The position numbers and the translations under genes are program-made. Positions 18,355 through 27,192 of a stretch of DNA of 43,462 nt are shown here, piece by piece. Position 1 is the stretch's first letter, and every line of letters begins with the position of its first letter. The notes beneath the pieces were generated by a model. That model was not told the origin of the DNA, did not search any database, and worked only from the letters and a program-made list of their open reading frames with translations. The stretch comes from Planctomycetaceae bacterium (GTDB lineage Bacteria > Planctomycetota > Planctomycetia > Pirellulales > Thermoguttaceae), in assembly GCA_015062085.1 (NCBI GenBank), contig SUVI01000011.1, positions 1-43,462 on the forward strand. The letters run 5' to 3'.

Positions 18355-21177
18355 ATGCACATTCTTTTCGCGAACACCGGAGTTCAGGTCATTTGCGTTC
18401 CGCTCAAGGGCGGCGCGCGCTACACGGTAAGCCAGATCGGCAACGGCTGGCAGCGCACAAAATGCGGACTTGCGGAGGAGCAGGACCAGAATTCCAAAAA
18501 ACGTAATGCTCAGCCGGCAGAATCCACGGCAACGGAATTCCCGTACATTCAGTGGCAGATCATTCAGGGAACGACGACCAAACTGTACCTGGCGGTCGAC
18601 ACGACCTGCGGTGACCCGGATATCGGCTACTTTTGCGACGCCAATGCCCTCACTGGCGACCACACCATCAATCTGGAAAACATTCAGGACCTCAATGGTC
18701 AGCCTCTGCGCGGCGTGCCGATGACCGAGATCTGCATCCGTCCGTCCGCTGCAGTCGCGGGTGACGCCAAGCACGTCCACATGGTGGTCGACTTTGGAAA
18801 CAGCCGGACCGGCGCACTCCTTCTGGAAGTCGTCGGCGAAACGACGCAGACTCCCCAGATGCTCCCGTTCGAGCTGATGAACCGTTACCATCTGGACGCC
18901 TGGGATGATGATGGACAGTACCTGCGCAATCCCAAAAGCCGCTGGTTCTCGTCAAAATCCCACTGGTGCAATACGCCGTACCTGCCGCCGCTGATGATGC
19001 GCAAGATCGAGTACCAGCAGATCGACGAAGGCGGAGAAAAACGCGGCTGGTTCGGTTTCGGAAAGTCGTCTTCCAAAGTCCGGACGAACAAAGTGGAAGT
19101 CGCACGCCGTCCCGACATTTTCGAGGACTTCTCCATGGTCCGAATGGGAAAGGAAGCGGACGACATCCTTCAGGTCATCGCGACGGATGACGACATCCGA
19201 ACGGGCGTCAGCTCCCCGAAACGTTACCTGTGGGCCGACGATGCAAGCTGGCTGGAAGGCGCGAACTGGCACATGGCGGACCCGTACGACCGCGAACAGA
19301 GCCGGACGTACTGCGGAACACTGCGCGGATCGCTCCTGAAATTCATCCACGAAGACGACAACGACTTCCTTTTGAAGGAGACCGGCGTCCGTCCGCAGGA
19401 TTTCGCTCCGGAGACCCCGCTGAAACCGCGTCATGCTCCGCGTGCACTCATGACTGGCGCGATCTACGAACTGCTCGCACAGGCGTACGCGTACGTAAAC
19501 TCGATCGCCTACCGAATGCAGTCCGGCGACGCTGGCCGTGCGAGAGAGATCCGCACTCTGACGCTGACCTACCCCAGCGGCATGATCTCCGAAGAAAAAG
19601 ACCGACTGGAAAAACAGGTCCAGAAAGCGATCGAGATCTTCAGTATGACCCTCGGCCGCCATCAGCACGTCAAGCCGCTTCTGAATCTCTCGATCGACGA
19701 AGCAAGCGCGGTGCACCTGACCTACATTTGGAGCGAACTGCGCCTTCTGGGACAGGATCCGCGCATCTGGTTTGAATCGCTCCATCAGGAACGCTCCAAT
19801 CCGGAAGTGAAAAAGGAAGAAGAAGCTCCAGCAGCTCCGATGCTCGGTTCACCAGCTTCCCGCCGGCGTATGGGCGCGATGCGCGGTGCGGCGCCGAAAG
19901 AAGAATTTGGCGAAAAGAATCACGAAGTGCGTCTTGCGTGCATCGACATCGGCGGCGGCACCTCCGACCTCATGATCGCGAAGTACAATTTCGAGTCGAA
20001 GATCGACGACAGCATCCGCGGAAAAGTCCTCCATCAGGACGGCATCTCTCTGGCAGGCGACCAGCTGGCGAAACGTCTCCTTGAGCGCATCATCATTCCG
20101 GCATTTGCCGACACGATCGCGATGGACGAGGAAGACGTGAAGCTCATGTTCGGTCCGGAAGTTCCGCGTAACCGCGAGTTCCGCTCGCAGCGCATCACGT
20201 GGATGAACCAGCTCTTCATTCCGCTCGCCCAGCAGTACCTCACGCTGGCGACTGACGGGATCACCGACGAGCCGATAAACCACATGGACCCGGAGATCAT
20301 CGATCCGGCGATTTTGGAATCCCTTCAGCGCGTCTTCGACAAACTGCGCGGCCCCGGCTACTACAATTTGCAGCAGGATATGGAACTTTATTTCCATCCG
20401 CAGGAATTTGAGGACGTCGTCATCGAAGTCTTCGACGAACTGATCTTCGACTTCTGCAAACGCTGCATCGACTACCAAGTCGACGCCGTTCTGCTTGCAG
20501 GCCAGCCGTCGAAACTCAGTTTCATTCAGAAACTGGTCCGCATGTACCTGCCGCTCCCGCCGTCGCGCATCGTCCCGATGTTCCACCACTACGCGGGCAA
20601 CTGGTATCCGTACCAAGACGAAAAAGGCCGTCTTCCGGGCATCATCATCGACCCGAAAAGTCCGGTCGTCGTCGGTGCTGCGATCAACTTCATGGCCACG
20701 AACGGCATGCTGCCGCAGTTCAAGTTCGAAATGGAAGAACGCACGGACGAAAACTCCTACTATTGGGGCGTCATGAGCGATTCGACGAGCGGGATCCGTC
20801 CGGAACGCATTCTCTTCTCGCCTGCGGAAGAAAACACGCGCGAAGACATCATCGAATTCCGCACGAGTTCCCAGCGCGTCATCATCGGCCGAAAGATGAG
20901 TCCGATCGAAACTGCGCAGGCCTCTCCGATCTACGTCATCAAAATGGACGTCGGCGACAGAATTGGACGTACGGACGTTTCGATCAAGATCAAGCGCCAC
21001 AAAGCGGAAGCCGGGCGCGACGAAAATCTGGAAGTCGATTCCGTCAGCGGTGTCGTGGCGGGTGAAGATGCGGTCCTCGGCGAAAACGTCTTCTTCAACT
21101 GGCGTACGCTTGCCGACGAACGCTACTATCTCGACACCGGAGGACTGGACAATATCGAGCTTGGCGGCGCGATCTGA
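18355..21177 (+). CDS. srfB: SrfB-like Hsp70/actin-fold ATPase, 940 aa
   Basis: The three sugar-kinase/Hsp70/actin nucleotide motifs are present in order. Phosphate 1 is VDFGNSRTG at about residues 145-153, phosphate 2 is IDIGGGTSD at about 530-538 and the adenosine motif is AVLLAGQPSK at about 711-720. The N-terminus (ILFANTGVQVI) resembles the start of SrfB proteins as I recall them. LTYPSGMISEEKDRLEKQ near residue 402 fits the family's subdomain. Length is close to that of other SrfB proteins. It is soluble and probably cytosolic. Members are linked to virulence only by name; a chaperone- or filament-like ATPase role is inferred. It lies 23 nt before the gene with a GrpE-like tail, which suggests translational coupling and partnership. 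Confidence 0.75.
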   Translation: MHILFANTGVQVICVPLKGGARYTVSQIGNGWQRTKCGLAEEQDQNSKKRNAQPAESTATEFPYIQWQIIQGTTTKLYLAVDTTCGDPDIGYFCDANALTGDHTINLENIQDLNGQPLRGVPMTEICIRPSAAVAGDAKHVHMVVDFGNSRTGALLLEVVGETTQTPQMLPFELMNRYHLDAWDDDGQYLRNPKSRWFSSKSHWCNTPYLPPLMMRKIEYQQIDEGGEKRGWFGFGKSSSKVRTNKVEVARRPDIFEDFSMVRMGKEADDILQVIATDDDIRTGVSSPKRYLWADDASWLEGANWHMADPYDREQSRTYCGTLRGSLLKFIHEDDNDFLLKETGVRPQDFAPETPLKPRHAPRALMTGAIYELLAQAYAYVNSIAYRMQSGDAGRAREIRTLTLTYPSGMISEEKDRLEKQVQKAIEIFSMTLGRHQHVKPLLNLSIDEASAVHLTYIWSELRLLGQDPRIWFESLHQERSNPEVKKEEEAPAAPMLGSPASRRRMGAMRGAAPKEEFGEKNHEVRLACIDIGGGTSDLMIAKYNFESKIDDSIRGKVLHQDGISLAGDQLAKRLLERIIIPAFADTIAMDEEDVKLMFGPEVPRNREFRSQRITWMNQLFIPLAQQYLTLATDGITDEPINHMDPEIIDPAILESLQRVFDKLRGPGYYNLQQDMELYFHPQEFEDVVIEVFDELIFDFCKRCIDYQVDAVLLAGQPSKLSFIQKLVRMYLPLPPSRIVPMFHHYAGNWYPYQDEKGRLPGIIIDPKSPVVVGAAINFMATNGMLPQFKFEMEERTDENSYYWGVMSDSTSGIRPERILFSPAEENTREDIIEFRTSSQRVIIGRKMSPIETAQASPIYVIKMDVGDRIGRTDVSIKIKRHKAEAGRDENLEVDSVSGVVAGEDAVLGENVFFNWRTLADERYYLDTGGLDNIELGGAI

Positions 21178-21200
21178 TCCCAATGTGAAAGGAGAACACG

Positions 21201-22409
21201 ATGTCTTTTTTGACGAGAAAACCGGAAAACGCACAAACTCCGTCTCCCGCAGCGGCCGCACCAGAGCGTCAAGCGGGAGCGAATGCTGAGATCCAGTCCG
21301 GAAAACCGGCCGGAAGTGTTTCTTCCGGCAGAGTGTCCGAAACGGTTTCCTTAGCGGCACTTTACCAGGCGATCGCGGACTCACAGTCTCAGATCGCGCA
21401 GTACCTACTGGCGCGGGAAGCGGACGTTCAGGAACGAATGAGGTCGGGAAACTGCGGAACACTGCATGCCGAAAAAGTCGTGAAAGTTCCCTCGGAGGGA
21501 TCGGCGACGGAAGCATTTCCGTCTCTTTCCGGCAATCCGGCACTGGCGGGAGAACTGCATCAAATGGCGCAGCACTTCCCGGTGATCCTGGACCGACTGA
21601 ACATGCTGGGCCAATTCATGGACCAGCAGATGCTCCCGGCGCTCATGCAGCGTTTTGAGCATCTGGAACTTCTTTTGAAGGGAACTCCAGCCGTTTTTTC
21701 CGGTATTTCGCCGGAAATGGCCGCTGGAAATGCTTCCGCAATGGCTGGAAATGGTGAAATGGCCGCTGCTGGAAACGCCTCGGATCCCGGAACGGAAATG
21801 ATGCAGGGCGCTGCTTCTGCCGTTCAGGCTGGGACGCAGAATGCTTCTTTCGCAGACGACTCCATCACGGCTCCTGAGTCCGTCACTGAAGATCCGGCAG
21901 CCAGCCGCTCTGCCATGCCCGCCCCCTCTGCTCCGATGAGGAACTCCCGTTCCGGCGGCACGATGGAGCAGCTGGACAAAGCGGTCTTCGGCGAAATGGC
22001 ATTGGAACCGTCGATCCAGAATGTGCGCCAGTACGTTCTTCAGGGGATCTTGGCACATGATGCCGTTTGCTCGTATCTGGGCGGGATCCTGATGATGTTC
22101 CAGTCGTCAACTCCCGAAAAAATGGTCCTTTTGCTCAAAGATCTCGGCGAGGCGCTTTACCGATTGGTCAACTCACTTCCGGAAAGCGATCTGGAACAGT
22201 TTGAAGACTCCGTCGCACGCTGGGCGCAGTGGCTCTGCGAAAGTGCAGGACTCCAGAACCGGATCGAACTGGTGCATCCAGGACAGCGTTTTGATTCCGC
22301 ACGCCACAATTCCGCCTTGCGCGGCGTGACTGTCACGCAGGTCATGGGGTGGGTCATCCTTCGCGGAAACGGCTCCGTTTACTCCAAGGCACTGGTAGAC
22401 GTTCAGTAG
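21201..22409 (+). CDS. Helical protein with GrpE-like C-terminal segment, 402 aa
   Basis: An AAAGGAG lies about 8 nt before the ATG. Residues 1-45 are disordered. About 48-160 are strongly helical (AALYQAIADSQSQIAQYL, then LGQFMDQQMLPALMQRFEHL), probably a coiled coil. Residues 165-255 are Ala/Gly/Met/Ser-rich linker. A second helical bundle (about 260-355) is followed by PGQRFDSARHNSALRGVTV and GSVYSKALVDV at the very end. The order Gly-x-x-Phe-Asp, His, then a Val-rich strand and Lys/Arg-Ala-x-Val-x-Val matches the beta-domain end of GrpE, the Hsp70 nucleotide-exchange factor. Its place right after an Hsp70-fold gene supports this, but the similarity is by eye and weak. It could also stand in for SrfA. 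Cytosolic. Confidence 0.6.
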   Translation: MSFLTRKPENAQTPSPAAAAPERQAGANAEIQSGKPAGSVSSGRVSETVSLAALYQAIADSQSQIAQYLLAREADVQERMRSGNCGTLHAEKVVKVPSEGSATEAFPSLSGNPALAGELHQMAQHFPVILDRLNMLGQFMDQQMLPALMQRFEHLELLLKGTPAVFSGISPEMAAGNASAMAGNGEMAAAGNASDPGTEMMQGAASAVQAGTQNASFADDSITAPESVTEDPAASRSAMPAPSAPMRNSRSGGTMEQLDKAVFGEMALEPSIQNVRQYVLQGILAHDAVCSYLGGILMMFQSSTPEKMVLLLKDLGEALYRLVNSLPESDLEQFEDSVARWAQWLCESAGLQNRIELVHPGQRFDSARHNSALRGVTVTQVMGWVILRGNGSVYSKALVDVQ

Positions 22410-22419
22410 CGCGCGTTTC

Positions 22420-22483
22420 GGCGAAAAGACACTTTCGGCGAAAAGACACTTTCGGCGAAAAGACACTTTCGGCGAAAAGACCG
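22420..22483. repeat. 17-bp tandem repeat downstream of the GrpE-like gene
   Basis: GGCGAAAAGACACTTTC is repeated at 22420, 22437 and 22454, with a partial copy at 22471. It starts 10 nt after the stop codon, in the 298-bp gap before the YbaB gene. The rest of the gap shows no gene; 22600-22650 holds short repeats of AACTCGCTC and CGGTAAAAA type. Confidence 0.9.
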
Positions 22484-22707
22484 CATGAACGGCAGGCGGC
22501 AGAAAAACACACACAGCCTGCCGTTCACGCAGAGATAGCCGCAGCCGGTTCCCGCGTTCCAATTTTCATCGCAAAAAAACCGGATCCGCTGGGCAGTCAA
22601 ACTCGCTCAAACTCGCTCGAACTCGGTAAAAAACGGTAAAAACAGTAAAAAACGGCAACCGAACACAGTAAAGCAAAACGATACATGAAAGGGAAATTTC
22701 AAAAAAA

Positions 22708-23052
22708 ATGGATTTCAGCAGTTTGAATTTTGGAGATTTGATGGCTCGGGCACAGTCCCTGCAGTCTCAGGTCCACTCCATGCGTGAAACGATGCAGAAC
22801 TCGACCTTTACGGGATCGGATGAAGATGACGCGATCCGCATTTCCATGACAGGCAGATACGCACCAGTCTCGGTGAAGTGCGATCCGGAACTTTTCGGTG
22901 AAGAAGAGGCAGAAATTCTGGAAAAAATCATCTTCGCGGCCCTCGTGAGCGTCACGAACCAGATCCGTTCTGCCGAAGAACAGGGAAAACACGATCTTGG
23001 TCAGTCGCTCGGATTACCGCCGGGACTGATGGATCAATTTCCAGGCTTCTGA
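22708..23052 (+). CDS. YbaB/EbfC-family nucleoid-associated protein, 114 aa
   Basis: The helix-strand-helix layout fits YbaB/EbfC: an N-terminal helix (LMARAQSLQSQVHSMRETM), a strand region (AIRISMTGRYAPVSVKCDPE) and a C-terminal helix (EILEKIIFAALVSVTNQIRS), then a Gly/Pro-rich tail with LPPGLM. Length is typical. Family members form dimers and bind DNA without strong specificity; many sit beside dnaX and recR, which are absent here. In this array it follows the SrfB and GrpE-like genes, so a role tied to that machine is likely, either as a regulator or as a structural subunit. Diverged paralogues of YbaB may have lost DNA binding; this cannot be told from sequence alone. Confidence 0.8.
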   Translation: MDFSSLNFGDLMARAQSLQSQVHSMRETMQNSTFTGSDEDDAIRISMTGRYAPVSVKCDPELFGEEEAEILEKIIFAALVSVTNQIRSAEEQGKHDLGQSLGLPPGLMDQFPGF

Positions 23053-23160
23053 ATCGTGAGCACGCAGAAACCGTCGGCTTCGGCATTGGGGAGTTCCTGC
23101 ACGCACGAAACACAAAAATCAAACCAAAAAAACAGAACTTTACGATAAAACGGATCAGAG

Positions 23161-25956
23161 ATGAAGACATTTCAATGCACAAAATGCGGCTGCACGCTGA
23201 CGCAGCCCACCGAACCGTTTCGCTGCCCGCAGTGCGGGTCGCAGGGAATTGGACTTTTTCGCGCACTAGGAGACAGCGGAAATGGAGCCTACGGTATGCC
23301 GCAGCAGGGCGCTTTCCGACCGCAGCAGCCGGGAATGAACGGCGGATTTCAGCCGCAGGGAGGATTTGCCGCTCCGCAAGGCGGATTTCAGCAAAACTCT
23401 TACCAACCCCAGGGCGGGAATTTCCAGCAGGGAGGAATGAACGGCGGTTTCCAGCAGCAAAACGCTTTCGGACAGCAGGGCGGAATGAATGCCGGTTTCC
23501 AGCGTCCGAATCCTTCGGTCCCTTACGGCGGCGCAATGCCTGGAAACGGTGCGATGCCCGGCCGAATGGGAGGAATGCCGGGTGGGGCAGTACCGGGAGG
23601 AGCTGTTCCGGGGCGAATGGGAGGAATGCCGGCCGGTTCGATGCAGAATGGCGCGATGCCTGGCAATACCATGAACCGGATGGGCAGCGGTTTCCAGCAG
23701 CAGAACGCTTTTGGCAATGTGATGGGGGGAAATCCGTCCATGAACGGCCAGATGAACGGAAACTTCCAGCGTCCTGGATTTGGCGCTGCTCCGCAGGGAA
23801 TGGGAAACGCCTACCCGCAGCAGGGCGGAAACTTTAGTCCGCAGGGAATGAACGCGCAGATGCCGCAAAATCCGCAGGCAGGTTTCCAGCAGCAGGGAAT
23901 GAACGCACAGATGCAGCAGACTCCGCAGGCAGGTTTCCAGCAGCAGGGAATGAACGCACAGATGCCGCAGACTCCGCAGGCGGGTTTCCAGCAGCAGGGA
24001 ATGAACGCACAGATGCCGCAGACTCCGCAGGCAGGTTTCCAGCAGCAGGGGATGAACGCGCAGATGCCGCAGACTCCGCAGGCGGGTTTCCAGCAGCAGG
24101 GGATGAACGCGCAGATGCCGCAGGATCCGCAGATAGGACAGGTCTCTCCGCAGGGTACGGCTCCGATGCAGAACATGAACGCGGGAATGCCCGGAATGCA
24201 GCCTGGCACAGCAAGCCAAACGCTCCCGCAGCAGGCGGCGCCTTCCGTTCCGCAAAATACAGCAGGTCCCCAGATTTCGGCTTCAGCACCGGCACAGCAA
24301 TCGGCTCCGGAACCAATTGCCCCGCCCGTTCAGGCTCAACCGCCCGTTCAGGCTCAACCGCCCGTTCAGGCTCAACCGCCCGTTCAGCAGAATCTCCCGC
24401 CGCAGGCTCCTGTGCAGCCGGCATCTTCGGATCCCAAACCCGTTCCGGCACCCGGCCCGCAAGCGGCCCCAAGACCCATACAGAAACCGGGCACGAAACC
24501 CATCCCGCGTCCGGCTGGAAGTGCTCCGGCATCAGGTTCTCCAACGGCTCCTCGGCCTGCAGGTGCTCCGGTACAGCGTCCAACGGCTGCTCCGCAAAAA
24601 CGCCCCATGGCTCAGGTCCAGCAGCGTCCAGTCCAGCGTCCGGCAGCTCCCTCCGATCAGAAACCGGCAGCCGCTCCGGAACAGCGCGGGATCCGCGTCC
24701 GTCAAGTCCCGCACAGACCAGCAGCCAGCGCTCAGGCAGAACGTCCGCGTTACCGTGCGCCGGAACCGCGTCCGCAGATCCGTCCGGAGATCGACCGTCC
24801 GGAACGCTGCTTCTGGGGCTTTCCGGAACAGCCGCCTTTCACGTGCGATGCGCGTCCGATGCGCAATGCGCCGGTCGTGGACGAAAAAGGACGTCTGGTA
24901 CTCGTTTCCCAAGGAAAACTTTTCTGTCTGGACATCACGCGGCCTGAACCGGAAGTCGTCTGGGAGTACATGATCCAGTCTCACGTTCCAGGACCCGTCG
25001 TAGTGGACCAGCATGGCGATTACCACCTCCACGCAATGGACGGCTACCTGCACATGGTAACGAAAGACGGAAAACAGTCCTACCGTCCGGTCCAGGTCGG
25101 CGAACCGCTCGGATATGCGGCTCCAATCGTGGACGGATGGGGCAACACGCTCATCAGCGGATACAATGGCGGCCTGATCCGCGTGAATTCGCAGGGCCAA
25201 AAAGATGCCCGTCCGTACTTCCGCACCCGCGCCAAGCTCGATTCTGCCGGCGTCATCGCGGGCAGCGTGCTTTACATCGGCTCCGAAGACGGTTACCTTT
25301 TCGCCATTGATCTCGACGATGCGGGAGGACGTCTTCTCTGGGACCAGAGCAAGGAAGTAGGATACGCAGGCGGTTTCCTCAATTCCTCCCCGGCGATCGG
25401 TGCGGACGGGATCATCGTCGTCGCGACCCGAGCAGAAAAACTCATGGGGTTCCACTCCACCGGTGAAGTCGCTTGGACTGCGTACATGCCGGGGCAGCTT
25501 CTCGGTTCTCCGGTCATCGACGCCAATGGAAACATTTACGTCGGCGCCAGTATGTCGACGCGCCAGGGAAACTGCGGCTACCTCGTCTGTGTGGACGGCG
25601 TCTCGCACAAGATCCGCTGGCAGTTCGAAACCGACGACATGATCGAATCCACGCCGTGCATCGGCGATGACGGAACGATCTACTTCGGCGACAATTCCGG
25701 ATGGCTCTACGCGCTGAATTCCCACGGCGACAAGAAATGGTCTGCAAAATTCGAAGCTGGGATCCGTTCTGCCGGAACCATCGCGGCTCCGAAACTCCTG
25801 ACGTTCGCACTGGATGACGACGTTCTGGTCGCGGTCCGATGCGAATCGGAAGAGCTGTGCGAAGCTGGATGGCCGAAGCTCGGGCACGATAATTTCCACA
25901 GTTTCCTCGGACCGGTCGCTCCGCCGAAACCGGTTTCCGAAGACGCGCCGGAATAA
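23161..25956 (+). CDS. Zinc-ribbon, Q/G/M-rich low-complexity and beta-propeller protein, 931 aa
   Basis: Residues 1-30 form a rubredoxin-like zinc ribbon (CTKCGCTL, then FRCPQCGSQGIG). About 35-540 is low-complexity: first Gln/Gly/Met/Asn/Phe-rich with a 17-residue tandem repeat, then Pro/Gln/Ala-rich with VQAQPP repeats. The last 380 residues form a PQQ-like beta-propeller, with blades such as GSVLYIGSEDGYLFAIDL, IDANGNIYVGASMS and DGTIYFGDNSGWLYALNS. No signal peptide or TM segment is visible, so the propeller should be cytosolic, which is unusual for PQQ-type blades. The low-complexity region is prion-like in composition and may condense or form a flexible tether. It lies 108 nt after the YbaB gene, and the MoxR/DUF58 pair follows. 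Confidence 0.7.
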   Translation: MKTFQCTKCGCTLTQPTEPFRCPQCGSQGIGLFRALGDSGNGAYGMPQQGAFRPQQPGMNGGFQPQGGFAAPQGGFQQNSYQPQGGNFQQGGMNGGFQQQNAFGQQGGMNAGFQRPNPSVPYGGAMPGNGAMPGRMGGMPGGAVPGGAVPGRMGGMPAGSMQNGAMPGNTMNRMGSGFQQQNAFGNVMGGNPSMNGQMNGNFQRPGFGAAPQGMGNAYPQQGGNFSPQGMNAQMPQNPQAGFQQQGMNAQMQQTPQAGFQQQGMNAQMPQTPQAGFQQQGMNAQMPQTPQAGFQQQGMNAQMPQTPQAGFQQQGMNAQMPQDPQIGQVSPQGTAPMQNMNAGMPGMQPGTASQTLPQQAAPSVPQNTAGPQISASAPAQQSAPEPIAPPVQAQPPVQAQPPVQAQPPVQQNLPPQAPVQPASSDPKPVPAPGPQAAPRPIQKPGTKPIPRPAGSAPASGSPTAPRPAGAPVQRPTAAPQKRPMAQVQQRPVQRPAAPSDQKPAAAPEQRGIRVRQVPHRPAASAQAERPRYRAPEPRPQIRPEIDRPERCFWGFPEQPPFTCDARPMRNAPVVDEKGRLVLVSQGKLFCLDITRPEPEVVWEYMIQSHVPGPVVVDQHGDYHLHAMDGYLHMVTKDGKQSYRPVQVGEPLGYAAPIVDGWGNTLISGYNGGLIRVNSQGQKDARPYFRTRAKLDSAGVIAGSVLYIGSEDGYLFAIDLDDAGGRLLWDQSKEVGYAGGFLNSSPAIGADGIIVVATRAEKLMGFHSTGEVAWTAYMPGQLLGSPVIDANGNIYVGASMSTRQGNCGYLVCVDGVSHKIRWQFETDDMIESTPCIGDDGTIYFGDNSGWLYALNSHGDKKWSAKFEAGIRSAGTIAAPKLLTFALDDDVLVAVRCESEELCEAGWPKLGHDNFHSFLGPVAPPKPVSEDAPE
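23845..24137. repeat. 51-bp tandem repeat encoding a 17-residue Q-rich unit
   Basis: Copies start at 23845, 23896, 23947, 23998 and 24049, with a partial sixth at 24100. The encoded unit is GMNAQMPQTPQAGFQQQ with a few substitutions. Near identity between copies suggests recent expansion. Confidence 0.95.
24325..24390. repeat. 18-bp tandem repeat encoding PVQAQP
   Basis: The unit CCCGTTCAGGCTCAACCG starts at 24325, 24343 and 24361, with a partial copy at 24379. It is in frame in the Pro/Gln-rich linker of the propeller protein. Confidence 0.9.
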
Positions 25957-26148
25957 AAAACACCCCCAGCTAAAAAGCATCCCCAAGCGGGAACTTGAGC
26001 ATCCAGGGGTGGTCCGGCCGCCTCTGGACTGCGAGCGCTCTTGGAATGAAAGAGCTGAATCAAACCAAAAAAGAGCCGGTTCCTCAATAAACACAAAAAT
26101 CAAACGAAACAAAACAGGAAAATTCCAAATTTTAAGGAGTTTCAGAGC

Positions 26149-27135
26149 ATGGCATACACGCGAGAGGAAATGACTCAGCTTCTGCAGGGCGTAGCGGCTG
26201 ATTTTGAAAAACTGGAACATGAACTTCAAAAAGCGGTCGTGGGACAGAGTGAAGCAGTCCGCACGTCGCTAGCGGCGCTGATCCTCGGCGGACACGTTCT
26301 GATCGAGGGGCTTCCCGGCACCGGAAAGACGCATTTGGGCAATTCTCTGGCGGAGATCGCGACGCTTTCTTCAAGCCGGATCCAGTGCACGCCGGACCTG
26401 ATGCCGACGGACATCATCGGTACGTACGTCATCATGGAGACCGCGCAGGGACGCCGTGCCTTTGAATTCCAGAAAGGCCCGCTTTTCGCAAGCATCGTCC
26501 TCGCAGACCAGATCAATCGAACGACGCCGCGCACTCAGTCCGCGATGCTGGAAGCGATGGAGCAGGGATCCGTCACGGTCTCGACGGAAAATTTTGCACT
26601 TCCGGATCCGTTCATGATCGTCGCGACACAGAATCCGCTGGAACAGGAAGGCACCTACCCGCTTCCCGAGGCGCAGGTGGACCGGTTCCTTTTCCAGACG
26701 AAAACTTCCATGCCGAAACCGGACGAAATGGCCGTCATTCTTCAGCGTTCCACCGGTTCACAGCTTCCGGTACTGCGCAGCGTCATGGACGGCAAACGGA
26801 TCCTGAAAATGCGCGACATCATCCGAAACGTCTCGATCTCCGACGACCTCTGCCGCTGGTGCGTTTCGCTTCTGGACGCCTCGCAGCCGACGGGAAAAAC
26901 CGCAGTTTCCGCAGTGAAAGACTACGTCCGCTACGGGATCGGGCCGCGCGGCGTGCAGGCGCTCGTTTTGGCGGCAAAATTCTCCGCAGCGGTGGAGGCT
27001 CGGCCTGACGTCACGAAAAACGACCTCCTAAAACTCGCATTGCCCGTCCTTCGTCACAGGATCTTCCTAAATTTCCGCGGCGAAGCGGAAGGGATCTCCA
27101 AAGACGAGATCCTGACGCAGCTCATCGGCAAGTGA
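26149..27135 (+). CDS. MoxR-family AAA+ ATPase with Walker B Glu-to-Gln change, 328 aa
   Basis: Walker A is GLPGTGKT at 54-61. Walker B reads VLADQINRT at 117-125, where MoxR proteins normally have ADEINR; the catalytic Glu is replaced by Gln121. Sensor 1 (IVATQNPLEQEGTYPLPEAQ) and the sensor 2 region (YGIGPRGVQAL) are intact. MoxR ATPases act as chaperones for a vWA/DUF58 partner, and the DUF58 gene follows directly. An E-to-Q change at this position in engineered AAA+ proteins usually permits ATP binding but blocks hydrolysis. This protein may therefore be a slow or locked hexamer, or use another residue. TTTAAGGAG lies about 11 nt before the start. The 192-bp gap upstream holds no gene. 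Confidence 0.9.
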   Translation: MAYTREEMTQLLQGVAADFEKLEHELQKAVVGQSEAVRTSLAALILGGHVLIEGLPGTGKTHLGNSLAEIATLSSSRIQCTPDLMPTDIIGTYVIMETAQGRRAFEFQKGPLFASIVLADQINRTTPRTQSAMLEAMEQGSVTVSTENFALPDPFMIVATQNPLEQEGTYPLPEAQVDRFLFQTKTSMPKPDEMAVILQRSTGSQLPVLRSVMDGKRILKMRDIIRNVSISDDLCRWCVSLLDASQPTGKTAVSAVKDYVRYGIGPRGVQALVLAAKFSAAVEARPDVTKNDLLKLALPVLRHRIFLNFRGEAEGISKDEILTQLIGK

Positions 27136-27192
27136 TCTGCAGATCCGTACGATCTGCGAATCAGCGAAGTTTACGGCATGAAAGGAAAACTC

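Noticed and set aside
19849..21543. 564-codon minus-strand frame opposite the SrfB-like gene
   Set aside because: No recognisable motifs; it is a shadow of a gene with clear Hsp70-fold motifs.
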